Source of the DNA: Actinomycetaceae bacterium
GTDB lineage: Bacteria; Actinomycetota; Actinomycetes; Actinomycetales; Actinomycetaceae
Assembly: GCA_030528145.1 (NCBI GenBank)
Contig: JAUMZK010000001.1
Coordinates: 363,780 to 427,779 of the forward strand
Length of the DNA: 64,000 nucleotides
Reading direction: 5' to 3'
Part shown: positions 8,805 through 18,501 of the stretch, in pieces
Layout: each line of letters starts with the position of its first letter
Position numbering within the stretch: the stretch's first letter is position 1
Notes under the pieces: model-generated
The model's database searches: none
What the model saw: only the letters and a program-made list of their open reading frames with translations
Told to the model about the DNA's origin: nothing
Made by a program: the position numbers and the translations under genes

Positions 8805-10136
8805 TTATTCCTTTATTTCTGGCGAGGGCGGACCGACGGTCACTTTCATTTGTGCCGCGTTCGCTAAAGTGGCGCAATAACGGGCTACGTCAGACGTGGT
8901 GACAGCCGTGAGGTCTGCCATGGTGCGTTCGAAGGTATCCAGTTGGTGTCTGCCTACTTCGGCTCGACCCAAACGGTTCATACGCGCTGACACGGATTCA
9001 AGCCCCAAGGCGGTGCTCCCTTTTAATTGCCCCAACGCCAGCGACAATTCGGTTTCGCTCACGCCGCCTGCCGCCATGTCTTCAAGTTCGCCGCGCATCA
9101 CTTTTTCGACTTCGCCGAGGACGGTGGGGCTGCACCCGGCATACATTCCGAAATATCCCGCGTCAGAGTAAGCAGATTGGAACGCGAACGTGGAATATGC
9201 CAAACCGCGTTTTTCGCGCACTTCTTGGAAAAGCCTAGAGGACATTCCCCCACCCAAAATGGTGGTCGCCAGCGTGGCGACCGGTCCGTCCTCGTGACCA
9301 ATAGGCAACGAACGCATGCCCAGCAAAATGTGGCTTTGTTCCAAAGGACGCGAAATGTGGGCGCAATTAGCGGGCAAAAATTGGGGTTCACGCACCGCCC
9401 GTACCGGTTTAGGCACGTTCGTAGCGGAAGCATTCGCCCACGCACCGTCCTCGTAAGCACGCAAAACCAAGTCGCACAACTGGTCGTGATCTACTTGACC
9501 GGCGGCAGCAAAAGTAATGCCACTGGGCACGTACGTTTGCTGGTAGTGTTCGCGCACTGCCCGCACGGGTGTGGCACTGACGCTCTCGCGGGTCCCGCCG
9601 ATTGGGCGCCCCAAATCAGTGTCCCCAAACAGTAAGGTGGCGAGCTTTTCGTGGGCGAGGTCGGTCGGGTCGTCAGCCGCCATAGCCAGTTCGTCCAAAA
9701 TGACAGTGCGTTCCATCTCGAAATCGCCCTCGTCAAGCCGAGCACGCGAAACCATATCGACTATGACACCAGTTGCCATGGGCAGGTCTGCGGCGAGGAC
9801 ACGCCCAAAGTAGGTCGTGTATTCTTTCGCAGTGGCGGCGTTGGAATCCCCACCCACCTGGTCAAAAGCGGTCGCAATATCGCGGGCAGTGCGCGTTTGG
9901 GTGCCTTTGAACAGCAAGTGTTCAAGATAGTGCGTAGACCCATAGTGACCAGCGGTTTCGTCCCGAGAGCCTGCCTCTACCCAGGCGCCCACAGCTACCG
10001 AACGCGCGGTCGGCACATTTTGGGTGAAAACCCGCAACCCGCCCGACAGAACACTGCGACGAATCAGGCACCCGTCCTCGTCAACTTTTAGCTGCGCGCC
10101 ACTTTCACGTAAAAGCTCAAATCTTCCTTTTTCCAT
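8805..10136 (-). CDS. M16-family zinc peptidase (PepR-like)
   Basis: A 443-residue insulinase/processing-peptidase family protein. The inverted zinc motif HxxEH is H69-Y-L-E72-H73 and the third ligand E149 lies 76 residues after H73, the standard spacing, so the active site is complete. In Actinobacteria this gene normally follows pnp; here it is separated from pnp by more than 16 kb of accessory DNA. It is likely a cytoplasmic or membrane-associated peptidase. No signal peptide is seen. Coupled to the downstream GNAT gene. Confidence 0.93.
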   Translation of the reverse strand: MEKGRFELLRESGAQLKVDEDGCLIRRSVLSGGLRVFTQNVPTARSVAVGAWVEAGSRDETAGHYGSTHYLEHLLFKGTQTRTARDIATAFDQVGGDSNAATAKEYTTYFGRVLAADLPMATGVIVDMVSRARLDEGDFEMERTVILDELAMAADDPTDLAHEKLATLLFGDTDLGRPIGGTRESVSATPVRAVREHYQQTYVPSGITFAAAGQVDHDQLCDLVLRAYEDGAWANASATNVPKPVRAVREPQFLPANCAHISRPLEQSHILLGMRSLPIGHEDGPVATLATTILGGGMSSRLFQEVREKRGLAYSTFAFQSAYSDAGYFGMYAGCSPTVLGEVEKVMRGELEDMAAGGVSETELSLALGQLKGSTALGLESVSARMNRLGRAEVGRHQLDTFERTMADLTAVTTSDVARYCATLANAAQMKVTVGPPSPEIKE

Positions 10137-10301
10137 ATCTGTTTCATACTACCTGACTTCACGCGCAAAACCGCGAGGAAATTGGTGGAGAAACTGGGAT
10201 AGGTAGGGAAAACCGCGCCGTAAAAGCAGTTGTCGAGGACGGTGCCTGCTGTGGTGGTGGTCGCCGCCGTCCAAAAATTCGACGGCGAATGTGGGCGGAA
10301 C

Positions 10302-11210
10302 TTAGAAAGTGATTGCCCATGCCGGGTTGGCGCAAAGTATCCGGTTGATAATGCTTTCACACACTCCTTGTTCTTGCAGCAACTCCGCGAATACAGTGGG
10401 GACAAAAGCGAAACCATTTTCCCGTTTTGCGTCCACATCTATTTCAAAAATAAGTCATGGCTTAGTAGTATTTGTGCCCCGTATCCAGCAGTGATTAATC
10501 CTGCCACTGCCGCCGCAGTTTCAGTGACACTAGGAGAGGCCCCTTCCTTCGGGAAAGTTATGTCCAGACCAATCATGTCAAATTCCAACCAGACTCCCCG
10601 ATCCAAAAGTCTTTTTGGTAATGGGGAACATTTCCTGACGGGTCCGAGTGGGCTAAAGAAACTTTCGCAGGATTAAGTTCGTGGTCACGCAAAACAATAT
10701 CAAACACCTCATCACCGCGGCGTTACCAACCCCGTATGTGGATATTTAATGGCACAGTTGGATTCATAGCTTGCGCAATAAATGCACCTTTTAACGCGAT
10801 TTTTCGCCCTCCGTAAAAAAGGGACGAAATACCTATTTCGCCTATCATACCGGTCTTGATTCCGGTTTCGTCCACGCCTTTGTTCAGATCACCATCAATG
10901 CTGCGAACAATATCAGCAGGTTTAGCAGTGCTGCTGTGGGCGCCTTTGAACTTTTCCAAATACGGACCCGTAGACATGACTATGTTCAAACCTGTGCGCC
11001 GCGCAACTACGGCGCCTACGACCGTAATCAAGTAGACCTGGTGACCGAGCTGGGGAATAGACCAGTCAATTAAGATTAAGCCGATTAGTTGTCCTGCCGT
11101 AGGAGCTAATGCGAGCAATAGTAAGCCCAGTTTTCCCACTAAAAGTGCCATCAAAGCAATCGCTGACAAGCCTAAGCACAATTGGGCCACGCTGCGTTTG
11201 GATTCTATAC
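10302..11210 (-). pseudogene. Phosphotriesterase-family (php) pseudogene
   Basis: Several minus-strand frames together recover a phosphotriesterase-like protein. One open stretch (10723-11190) gives RRTGLNIVMSTGPYLEKF, DETGIKTGMIGEIG and LNIHI; a second gives HELNPAKVSLAHSD; a third gives FDMIGLDITFPKEG then AGYGAQILLSHDLF, and a last piece ends in INRILCANPAWAITF at 10302. These are metal-ligand and C-terminal motifs of the family in correct order, but stops and frameshifts break them, and the N-terminal HxH is not recognisable. It is a decayed gene. The original substrate, perhaps a lactone or phosphoester, is unknown. Confidence 0.75.
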
Positions 11211-11266
11211 ATCAACCGGTGAAAGAAATATCCCAGGAGGCATTGAATTGTTTGGAACGACTAACT

Positions 11267-11282
11267 GGGGGGGGGGGGGGGG
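11267..11282. repeat. Homopolymer tract of 16 G
   Basis: An uninterrupted run of 16 G on the plus strand (C on the minus strand). It falls at the end of a minus-strand reading frame (11261-11449) where it would encode poly-proline, and upstream of the php pseudogene. Such tracts change length by slippage and can switch genes on and off, but no intact gene is attached to this one. Confidence 0.9.
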
Positions 11283-11609
11283 ACAAAAGTGCGCCAGCCA
11301 AATCTTTCCAATGCAACTAATGATCCGCTCTTCTGCTCGGAAAATCCGCTGAGCATTCTGGCACCACAAGTTGTGATCGGATAGATCAGATTAGCTGGGA
11401 GTTCTCCCAAAATACGTAGTAGTTCCCGGTGCGCCAATGGACGTGACATTTTTTGGGGGGTGTGTCATCCAGACCGATTAAATGGTGCGATACGAGTTTA
11501 CAGAGCGTCTTTTGTAGGGGGAAAATCAGGGGATAAATCAGGGAAGATCCCCATAACTGCAGAGGTGACGGTCTCCTAACGTTGTATTAGGCAATGAAAA
11601 GGAGACGAA
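11283..11609. other. Region between G tract and ABC exporter
   Basis: About 330 bp without a convincing gene. A 62-codon minus-strand frame spans most of the left half (ANLIYPITTCGARMLSGF and similar) but matches nothing I recognise and runs into the G tract; it may be part of the same decayed locus. The right part must hold the promoter of the ABC exporter operon. AAAGGAGA at about 11598 is that operon's ribosome binding site. Confidence 0.5.
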
Positions 11610-12320
11610 ATGACCGCCTTAGCTACCCTTCGTGGAATTACAAAGACTTATGGCCAAAAAGCTAATCAGGTGATCGCCCTCAATAATTTGAGTGTGGATA
11701 TTCGCGAGGGCGAATTTACTGCAATTATGGGACCTTCCGGTAGCGGTAAATCAACATTTTTGCACGTTCTAGCTGGTTTAGATGATGTTGATAGCGGCAC
11801 CATTTTTGTTGCGGGACGGGAGATAACTAGGATGAAAGACCGGGAGTTAACGCACTTCCGGAGGGAACAAATTGGTTTTGTTTTTCAGTCCTTTAATCTT
11901 ATTCCCACGCTCAGTGCCGATGACAATATTTTGTTGCCGAGTCGCTTGGCGCGCAAACGTGTAGAGCGCGAAAAGTTCAACAATGTTGTGCATGCTTTGG
12001 GATTGGATGCGCGACTGGCTCACAAGCCCCACGAATTATCGGGTGGGCAGCAACAGCGCGTGGCTATTGCGCGGGCCTTGGTTGCCAGCCCCGCTTTGCT
12101 GGTAGCGGACGAACCTACCGGCAACTTAGATTCGTCCTCGTCGACAGAAGTGTTGACTATGCTGCGGCGTGCTAGCACTGAGTTGGGGCAAACTGTGGTG
12201 ATGGTGACCCACGACCGCCATGCCGCTGCGTACGCAGACCGTGTGTTGATTGTTCGTGACGGTCAGATTACCCGTGACCTTGTCCACCCTTCAGCTGAAC
12301 AGATCGCGCAGGTAGCATGA
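11610..12320 (+). CDS. ABC transporter ATPase (LolD/MacB type)
   Basis: A 236-residue ATP-binding subunit of the MacB/LolD/FtsE group. Walker A GPSGSGKST is at 41-49, Q-loop FQSFNLIPTL near 92, signature LSGGQQQR near 143, Walker B LLVADEP and the H-loop THDRH. It powers the adjacent FtsX-type permease; the coding regions overlap by four bases (ATGA) so they are coupled. The start ATG has AAAGGAGA upstream. Substrates of such exporters include lipoproteins, peptides and antibiotics; none can be assigned here. Confidence 0.95.
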   Translation: MTALATLRGITKTYGQKANQVIALNNLSVDIREGEFTAIMGPSGSGKSTFLHVLAGLDDVDSGTIFVAGREITRMKDRELTHFRREQIGFVFQSFNLIPTLSADDNILLPSRLARKRVEREKFNNVVHALGLDARLAHKPHELSGGQQQRVAIARALVASPALLVADEPTGNLDSSSSTEVLTMLRRASTELGQTVVMVTHDRHAAAYADRVLIVRDGQITRDLVHPSAEQIAQVA

Positions 12321-14782
12321 TGTTTCAACTACTAAATGCAAATCTGAGGGCGCATTGGCAACGTTATTTCGCAACCGCCGTAGCCATTATCCTTTCCACC
12401 ACGTTCATAATGGTTTGTCTATCTGCGGCAGCAGGTCTTTCCTCTACTTTGCAAAGGACGATCGTCACCTCTGCCACTGGAGCAGACGCCCTCGTCGTGC
12501 CCCAAAAAGACTACGTTCCTGCGGATCAAGAAGCCACAGAATTTGGTAAAATCTACCAGAAGCTGAGTGCCGAACCTAAACTGATAGTTCACGCGGAAGC
12601 CCACTATTTGATACAGATCAAACATAACGGGCACAACGCCTACACGGGGCTGACCCCGATGCCGCCAAAAAACTTCTCTGTTTCCCCCCTCAAAGAGGGC
12701 AAATACCCCACCAATTCCCATGAGATTACGCTAGAGGAACCGCTGGTGAAATCACTCGGATTCAAAATTGGCGAGGACGTACACTACATAAATCAGTTCA
12801 CTGACGAAAAAGGCACGGTAAAGTTAGTCGGTATCACCAAACCGCCAGCCGCTTTTGTGACGAAGTCAGTTGCGTACTGGGGGCAAAAGATCCAACCCGG
12901 ACCACTGGATGCCCAGACGATCATGGTTGCAGGTACCAATGCAGTCGCCAAAGCGAAAGACGCAGTGGGCGCCAGTACTATCTTGAAGGTTCAAAACCAT
13001 GACGAATACGTAAAAGCGCAGCTCAAAGGCACCGAAGTAGCAACCATCACCCTAAACGGCGCCGCCCTATTTTTCCCCGCAATCTCCGCCGTGACCGCGA
13101 TCGTGGTAATCACCACCACTTTCAATGTGTTGTTCACCAGTCGTCGCCGGGAACTCGCCTTACTTCGCGCGATCGGCGCCGACCGTGGTCAAATCCGTCG
13201 CTTAGTGGTGTTCGAAAGCATCTCGGTGGGGGCTATTTCCGCAGCGCTCGGGGTAGGTCTCGGATACATCTTGGGGGCAGTGATTTCCTACATCGCCGGT
13301 TTCACGGACACCTGGGGTCACGCTTTCACCGATACCTCCATATTGGCGGTAATCGGCACGTTCCTAGGCGGCGTGTTTATCACCTTGATCGCAGGACACG
13401 GTCCCACTAGGCGCGCCATCAAGGTCAGCCCCATGGTCGCCCTCGCCCCAGAAACGGTCACTGCCACCACGAAGAAACGCACAATTCGCAACACTATTGC
13501 AATAGTCGTCCTCGTGCTCACGTCCCTAATCATCTTCTGGGAACTGCGCGCAGACACTATGGCGATGAACGAAAGTCAGATATTCACTCGGCTGTTGCTA
13601 ATAATGTTGTTCAGCCTGATAGCGTTCGTGGCGATATTGGTTATCTGCGCGTCGATCCTGCCCTACCTGACCGCAGGCCTGGCAAAACTATTAAGTAAAA
13701 ACCCGGTTATCGCCCTCGCCGGCGGCAACACCTTGCGCAACCAGGGACGCACAGGCAACACGGGGGCAGCGCTAATATTGGGCACGACGCTAGTGGTGAC
13801 ACTTATGGTAGGCACGGCATCTGTAGAACGCAGCTACGTGAACTACATCAACCAAAAGAACCCCACCGACCTCGTACTCACGTCGGAACACCAAATTAGT
13901 CTTTCGACCACCGCGAAGCTGAAGAAAATCAAAGGGATTGCAGCGCAAACTTACACCAGTGGCGGACGCGCCGACATGAGTATTAAGGACGGCAAAGATC
14001 ACTTGGTACAACGCATGCCACACCTGGAGGGAATCACGCACAGTCTGGTAAAGTCCGTTGAGCCTGGGCAGATTGGCGTTCCGGAACAGGCTTTCGAGGA
14101 CGCCCCGAAGGAGATAACGGTCACTACTGCCAGTGGCTCCAAGAAACTTAAGAAGGTTTCGACCCCGCTGCAGCACTACACCCTGTCCACGCAGGATTTT
14201 GATCAGCTAGTTGGCGACCCGACGGAAAACAAGTTTGCGTACTTGCGTCTGAAAGACGTGGACTCGTTGGATTTTGGGGACGTAATCACGAGCATTAGCG
14301 AAGCCGACCAATCCTTGTCGATCAGTGGTAGCGCGCCAGAACGCTTGACTTACATGAAGATCCTCAAGGGGCTGATGTGGTCGATTTTGGCGATGTTGGC
14401 TGTTTCGATCCTGGTGGCGTTGGTGGGTGTTGCGAACACTTTGTCGCTGTCGGTGGTTGAGCGGGCACGCGAAAACGCGCTACTTCGCGCCCTCGGCTTG
14501 ACTCGCTCCGGGATGCGTAAAATGCTGGCTGTAGAATCCATCCTCTTGGCTGTGGTGTCGGTGACTATTGGTATCGGGTTGGGCGTCGTGTTTGCCACGA
14601 TTGGGATGCACGCCATTCCGTTTGCTGATGCCAGGTTTACGTTTACGCAGATCGTGTTGCCGCCGTGGCAAATTGGTGGAGTGATAGCCGTAGCAGTGTT
14701 AGCGTCCTTGATAGCGTCGGTGGCGCCGGGGCGGCGCGCGGCTAAGTCTTCGCCAGTCGAAGTGCTCTCGCACGTCGAATAG
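12317..14782 (+). CDS. FtsX-family ABC transporter permease
   Basis: An 821-residue membrane protein with two FtsX domains. A first membrane segment at about 20-45 is followed by a 200-residue extracellular region, three segments at about 255-375, two at 400-455, a second extracellular region (about 510-680) and three C-terminal segments ending in ASLIASVAPGRRAAKSSPVEVL, the typical FtsX end. It pairs with the upstream ATPase. No signalling genes adjoin, so a role in peptide or lipoprotein export or in resistance is open. Confidence 0.93.
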   Translation: MMFQLLNANLRAHWQRYFATAVAIILSTTFIMVCLSAAAGLSSTLQRTIVTSATGADALVVPQKDYVPADQEATEFGKIYQKLSAEPKLIVHAEAHYLIQIKHNGHNAYTGLTPMPPKNFSVSPLKEGKYPTNSHEITLEEPLVKSLGFKIGEDVHYINQFTDEKGTVKLVGITKPPAAFVTKSVAYWGQKIQPGPLDAQTIMVAGTNAVAKAKDAVGASTILKVQNHDEYVKAQLKGTEVATITLNGAALFFPAISAVTAIVVITTTFNVLFTSRRRELALLRAIGADRGQIRRLVVFESISVGAISAALGVGLGYILGAVISYIAGFTDTWGHAFTDTSILAVIGTFLGGVFITLIAGHGPTRRAIKVSPMVALAPETVTATTKKRTIRNTIAIVVLVLTSLIIFWELRADTMAMNESQIFTRLLLIMLFSLIAFVAILVICASILPYLTAGLAKLLSKNPVIALAGGNTLRNQGRTGNTGAALILGTTLVVTLMVGTASVERSYVNYINQKNPTDLVLTSEHQISLSTTAKLKKIKGIAAQTYTSGGRADMSIKDGKDHLVQRMPHLEGITHSLVKSVEPGQIGVPEQAFEDAPKEITVTTASGSKKLKKVSTPLQHYTLSTQDFDQLVGDPTENKFAYLRLKDVDSLDFGDVITSISEADQSLSISGSAPERLTYMKILKGLMWSILAMLAVSILVALVGVANTLSLSVVERARENALLRALGLTRSGMRKMLAVESILLAVVSVTIGIGLGVVFATIGMHAIPFADARFTFTQIVLPPWQIGGVIAVAVLASLIASVAPGRRAAKSSPVEVLSHVE

Positions 14783-14893
14783 TGAGGCGGTAGGTTAGCG
14801 CAATAGCGAATACGCAAAGCAGCAAAATAGCGCACTTGGGGACCGGTGCGTAATCCCGATTAGTTACCTGTTAGAAATCACCGGAGGTCCCAA

Positions 14894-14940
14894 GGTTACT
14901 CCCCGATAGTTGGCGCAATGTACATTATCGGGGAGTAACC
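14894..14940. terminator. Bidirectional terminator hairpin
   Basis: A perfect 15-bp inverted repeat (arms 14894-14908 and 14926-14940, core TACTCCCCGATA / TATCGGGGAGTA) with a 17-base loop sits between the converging FtsX and nagA genes. There is no long T run, so it may be a non-classical or bidirectional terminator. Several AGTTAC copies follow on the nagA side, without evident function. Confidence 0.7.
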
Positions 14941-14977
14941 TGTCAGTTACGGCAACTGCAAGTTACAGCACTTTGAG

Positions 14978-16141
14978 TTACAGTAGTTCTGCGCCGCAGC
15001 GAACCACCTGTTTCAGCTGATAGTCGGGACTCAGTACCAAGAACGAGGGCGCTTGACCCACCACGTAGTTTATGGTTACGCCGGGGGCTTGTAAGGGTCC
15101 GCCACCAGCCCTGTGGGGGGTAGAGACCGTAGCGCGTACGATGTCTGCGAAAGGTATGGCGCCACGGCGAGCAAAAAGTTGCACCTGCTTGATTAGACAG
15201 GAGGCGCCACCGGAAAGTTGGTCTGTGCCTTCTAGGTAGCAGGCGCCGTCACGCACTTCTACTTTTAGACCGCCGAGGACGTAGTGTCCGTCCCCTAGTC
15301 CAGCCGCTGCTAACGCATCGGTTACGAAAAATAGGTGCGCCGGTCCCAGTGCGCGGAACAGGTCTTCTACGAGGTCTGGGTGAATGTGGTGTCCGTCGGC
15401 GATGATTTCGACGTCTACCTGCCCTTTTGTTGCTCCTGCCAAGAATTCGCGAACCGGTCCGGGGGTGCGGTGTCCGATTGGGGGCATAGCGTTGAAAAGG
15501 TGGGTGACGGTTTGGGGAACCGCGCTAATTCCGAGTTCGCGCGCAACTTTCATGGTGGTATTTAGGGCGGCGCGGGCTTGCGTTCCGGTGCAATTAGTAT
15601 GCCCCCACGAGGGGCGGCACCGGTGTGAAAGAAGCAACCGTATGGCCTCCTCGGAAACGTTTTCGGGGGCGATAGTGATGGTTTTTATCCACCTCTGACC
15701 GGCGGTGAGCCACTCTTGTAGTTCGCTAAGGTCGATCCCGCGGATCGCCGCAGGGTTTTGCGCGCCTTTTTTTTCTACGCTGATGTAGGGACCTTCCAAG
15801 TGAATGCCCAGCAGGGAACCGTCCTCACAAAACGGCACTAAAGCCCGGATCTGCGGTAATGGGTCCGCCATCGAGACTAAGGACGCAAACATTGCGGTGG
15901 TACCACCACGCTGGTGGGCGGTGATGGCTTTGCGGATCTGGGTGGGATCGGTGGTATCTGGGAAGGACACTCCCCCACCGCCGTGGCAGTGAATGTCAAT
16001 GAGACCAGGGATGATGATATCCGTGCTGGGCGCGTCGGCACGGGCGGGGATTACGCGAGCGAGTTGACCGCCGTCAACTTCCAGACCGTGCCCCACAACG
16101 GTTCCAAAGCCGTCAAAAACTGTTCCTTGGTAAGTGGTCAT
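14978..16141 (-). CDS. nagA: N-acetylglucosamine-6-phosphate deacetylase
   Basis: Converts GlcNAc-6-P to GlcN-6-P and acetate in the cytoplasm. The 387-residue amidohydrolase shows H51-x-H53 in DIHCHGGGG, EGPYIS near 128, GHTNCT and HLFNAMPP, and the catalytic Asp in FVTDALAAAG. The ATG at 16141 overlaps the nagB stop as ATGA; a start 15 bases earlier is possible but less likely. It is the last gene of the regulator-nanK-nanE-nagB-nagA operon, which channels ManNAc to fructose-6-P. Confidence 0.95.
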   Translation of the reverse strand: MTTYQGTVFDGFGTVVGHGLEVDGGQLARVIPARADAPSTDIIIPGLIDIHCHGGGGVSFPDTTDPTQIRKAITAHQRGGTTAMFASLVSMADPLPQIRALVPFCEDGSLLGIHLEGPYISVEKKGAQNPAAIRGIDLSELQEWLTAGQRWIKTITIAPENVSEEAIRLLLSHRCRPSWGHTNCTGTQARAALNTTMKVARELGISAVPQTVTHLFNAMPPIGHRTPGPVREFLAGATKGQVDVEIIADGHHIHPDLVEDLFRALGPAHLFFVTDALAAAGLGDGHYVLGGLKVEVRDGACYLEGTDQLSGGASCLIKQVQLFARRGAIPFADIVRATVSTPHRAGGGPLQAPGVTINYVVGQAPSFLVLSPDYQLKQVVRCGAELL

Positions 16142-16911
16142 TGTTGCATCTCCCAACGTTTTTGGTGAAGTTCGCGTAACTGTAGGTTGGCAGCGGCGTC
16201 CTCGTCGAGCAGGACGGTAACGTTGCTGTGGTTTTGCAGGACGGTGGCGGGCCAGCGTGCAGACATGGGACCTTCCACCATTTCCATAACAGCCCGTGCC
16301 TTATTTGCCCCAAAAGCAAGGAGGAGAATTTGGCGTGCTTCCATGATGGTGCCGAGCCCTTGGGTTATGCAATGCGTGGGGACCGCGCCGGGGTCGCCAC
16401 CAAAGAAGCGGGCGTTGTCAGTGATGGTTTGGTCGGTGAGCGCGTCTATGTGGGTGCGCGAATGCATGTCCCCGCACGGTTCGTTAAAGCCAATATGCCC
16501 GTCGGCACCAATGCCCAAGATTTGCAGATCTATGCCACCGGCGGCGGCAATGCTCCGGTCGTAATCGCGTGCCGCCTGATGGGGGTCAGCAGTAGTTCCC
16601 TCTGGGGTGTGCAGGTCAGCTTCGCGCAGCCCGGTGCGCTCGTCCCCCACCAGGGCCCGGCGCAAAACGTTGCGGTACGATTCGGGGTGGTCTTTGGAAA
16701 TGCCAATGTATTCGTCGAGGGCGAAGGCGCGTTTTCCTTCTAAAGTGAAGGTTCCGAGTTGGTGGGCCCGGCGCAGGTTCTGGTAAAGGAGATCAGGGGT
16801 GGATCCGGTAGCTACCCCGAAGTTTGTCGCACCAGCTTGGAACTCGGCAATCACCAGTTCCGCCGCCTTGGCGGAGGCTTCCGAGGGGGTAGAAAAGATT
16901 CCTATTTTCAT
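16138..16911 (-). CDS. nagB: Glucosamine-6-phosphate deaminase
   Basis: Converts GlcN-6-P to fructose-6-P and ammonia, joining amino-sugar breakdown to glycolysis. The 257-residue product has the usual NagB length and motifs: GSTP near 36-39, catalytic D66-E67-Y, and GIGADGHIGFNEP at 133-145 with catalytic H139. ATG at 16911 overlaps the nanE stop as ATGA, and its own stop overlaps nagA the same way. Confidence 0.96.
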   Translation of the reverse strand: MKIGIFSTPSEASAKAAELVIAEFQAGATNFGVATGSTPDLLYQNLRRAHQLGTFTLEGKRAFALDEYIGISKDHPESYRNVLRRALVGDERTGLREADLHTPEGTTADPHQAARDYDRSIAAAGGIDLQILGIGADGHIGFNEPCGDMHSRTHIDALTDQTITDNARFFGGDPGAVPTHCITQGLGTIMEARQILLLAFGANKARAVMEMVEGPMSARWPATVLQNHSNVTVLLDEDAAANLQLRELHQKRWEMQQ

Positions 16912-17585
16912 TTGGTGTCCTTCAGTGCGTCGTCGAACCAAGACGTAATAGTAGTTGGATGAGTGATGGCCGTTCCGACCACCACCGCGTAGGCACCAGC
17001 ATCCAAAGCGGCACGCGCCTGGGAAGGCGAATGTATACGACCTTCGCAGATAACTCTAGTGTTTGGGAATGCGGTCACTATATCAGTCAGCAATTCTAAG
17101 TCAGGTCCCTCCGTCTTGGGTCGCTCCCCCGTATATCCGGCGAGGGTTGTGGAAACCAACTCACAACCGGCTTCGACCGCTTGCTCGGCATCAGCCATGG
17201 AACCGCAATCCGCCATAACGAAGATTTCGTCCTCATGCAGTCGGCGCACAATTTCAGCGAAGCTGCGTCCATCAGGGCGAGGGCGGTTGGTAGCGTCTAT
17301 AGCCACCACATCTGCTCCTGCTAGGGAACATGCGCGGGCGTGACGAAGGGTGGGAGTGATATACACGCCCTCGTGTCCCTCTTTCCATAATCCTATTACC
17401 GGCACGTCGACCTGACTTTTTATAGCAGCTATGTCAGAGAGTCCCTGGGCGCGAATTGCCGCAGCGCCGCCAATTTGTGACGCCAATGCCATTTTGGCCA
17501 TAAAATCGGGTTGCCGGAGCGGCTCACCAGGATACGCCTGACAAGATACGATTAGTTTTCCCCGCAACTGTTCAAAATTAATCAT
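16908..17585 (-). CDS. nanE: N-acetylmannosamine-6-phosphate 2-epimerase
   Basis: Interconverts ManNAc-6-P and GlcNAc-6-P. The 225-residue TIM-barrel protein begins MINFEQLRGKLIVSCQAYPG, the typical NanE N-terminus, with the catalytic Lys in IGLWKEG (K68) and Glu in VICEGRI. The chosen start overlaps the nanK stop by eight bases; a start ten codons upstream would run deeper into nanK. Membership of the coupled operon supports the assignment. Confidence 0.95.
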   Translation of the reverse strand: MINFEQLRGKLIVSCQAYPGEPLRQPDFMAKMALASQIGGAAAIRAQGLSDIAAIKSQVDVPVIGLWKEGHEGVYITPTLRHARACSLAGADVVAIDATNRPRPDGRSFAEIVRRLHEDEIFVMADCGSMADAEQAVEAGCELVSTTLAGYTGERPKTEGPDLELLTDIVTAFPNTRVICEGRIHSPSQARAALDAGAYAVVVGTAITHPTTITSWFDDALKDTK

Positions 17586-18501
17586 TTTGGTCCTCAATGA
17601 AATTATAGGCTGCACCGATCAGAGGCGCGGCACTTCCCAAACTTCCAACAACAATTTCCACGTTTTCAAGTGCTGGAAGACATGTTTGTTGGTATCCGTG
17701 TCGCACTGCATTCCACCAGGCTTCACCTGCTCGCGCAACTGAACCTGAAATGACGATCACTTCGGGATCTACCACGTTAGCGATATTTCCAATCGAATTA
17801 CCGAGGGCGGTCCCTGCCGTTACCAGTGTTTGCCTCGCTCTCCTGTCCCCAGCCAGGGCAGCAGCGGCGACTTCACGACCACTACTAAGCGGAAAATCTG
17901 GAAACAATTTGGAATGAAGGCGAGGTAATCCAGATCCAGAACAGACGGCTTCTATATGACCTGTTTTACCGCAGGAACAAAGCATCTTTTCCGCCAGAGG
18001 ATGTGACACGTGCCCAATATGCCCACTTATCCCACTTGCTCCAGATTGAATTTTTTCATCGCATATTAGTGCCCCACCAATACCGGTTCCCACCGCAATT
18101 TGTAAGCCATGTTTTGCGCCTTTTCCTGCCCCTATCCGGAATTCTCCTACAGCGTGCGCGTGCACATCGTTCATCACAGTTACAGGCAATTTATACCTCT
18201 TTGAAATCAGTTCTCCCAAAGGTGTGCCTGCCCAACCACACAACAAGTCGGTTGCAGCCGTGACCTTGCCAGACGCGCGGTCAATAACGCCAGCGCTGGC
18301 TATGGATATGCCCGTCACCGCTTGGTTGGGCGGGAGCAATCGGTCGATAGCTGTGGTTATCGCCCGCAATACTGCTTCGCGTCCCTCTGTGGCAGGTGTA
18401 GCCAAGCATGATAATTCACCTTGTAGCTGAGGCTGATTAAAGACACTGACGATAGATGCAGCAACTTTAGTGCCACCGATATCAACGCAAACTAGGTTCA
18501 T
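17578..18501 (-). CDS. nanK: N-acetylmannosamine kinase (ROK family)
   Basis: Phosphorylates ManNAc released by the sialic acid lyase. The 307-residue ROK protein has the ATP-binding DIGGTK at 7-12, catalytic Asp in VMNDVHAHAVGE, and the ROK zinc region GHIGHVSHP...CSCGKTGHIEAVCSG. In that motif the usual third Cys (CxCGxxGC) is His, a variant seen in parts of the family. The start overlaps the regulator's stop as ATGA. Substrate is inferred from the neighbours; other hexose kinases of this family look similar. Confidence 0.87.
   Translation of the reverse strand: MNLVCVDIGGTKVAASIVSVFNQPQLQGELSCLATPATEGREAVLRAITTAIDRLLPPNQAVTGISIASAGVIDRASGKVTAATDLLCGWAGTPLGELISKRYKLPVTVMNDVHAHAVGEFRIGAGKGAKHGLQIAVGTGIGGALICDEKIQSGASGISGHIGHVSHPLAEKMLCSCGKTGHIEAVCSGSGLPRLHSKLFPDFPLSSGREVAAAALAGDRRARQTLVTAGTALGNSIGNIANVVDPEVIVISGSVARAGEAWWNAVRHGYQQTCLPALENVEIVVGSLGSAAPLIGAAYNFIEDQND

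Noticed and set aside
11261..11449. 62-codon minus-strand frame ending in the G tract
   Set aside because: No ribosome binding site or recognisable family; probably part of the decayed locus, so not listed as a gene.
14941..14985. AGTTAC repeats as a CRISPR-like array
   Set aside because: Units are only six bases, unevenly spaced, with no spacers or cas genes.
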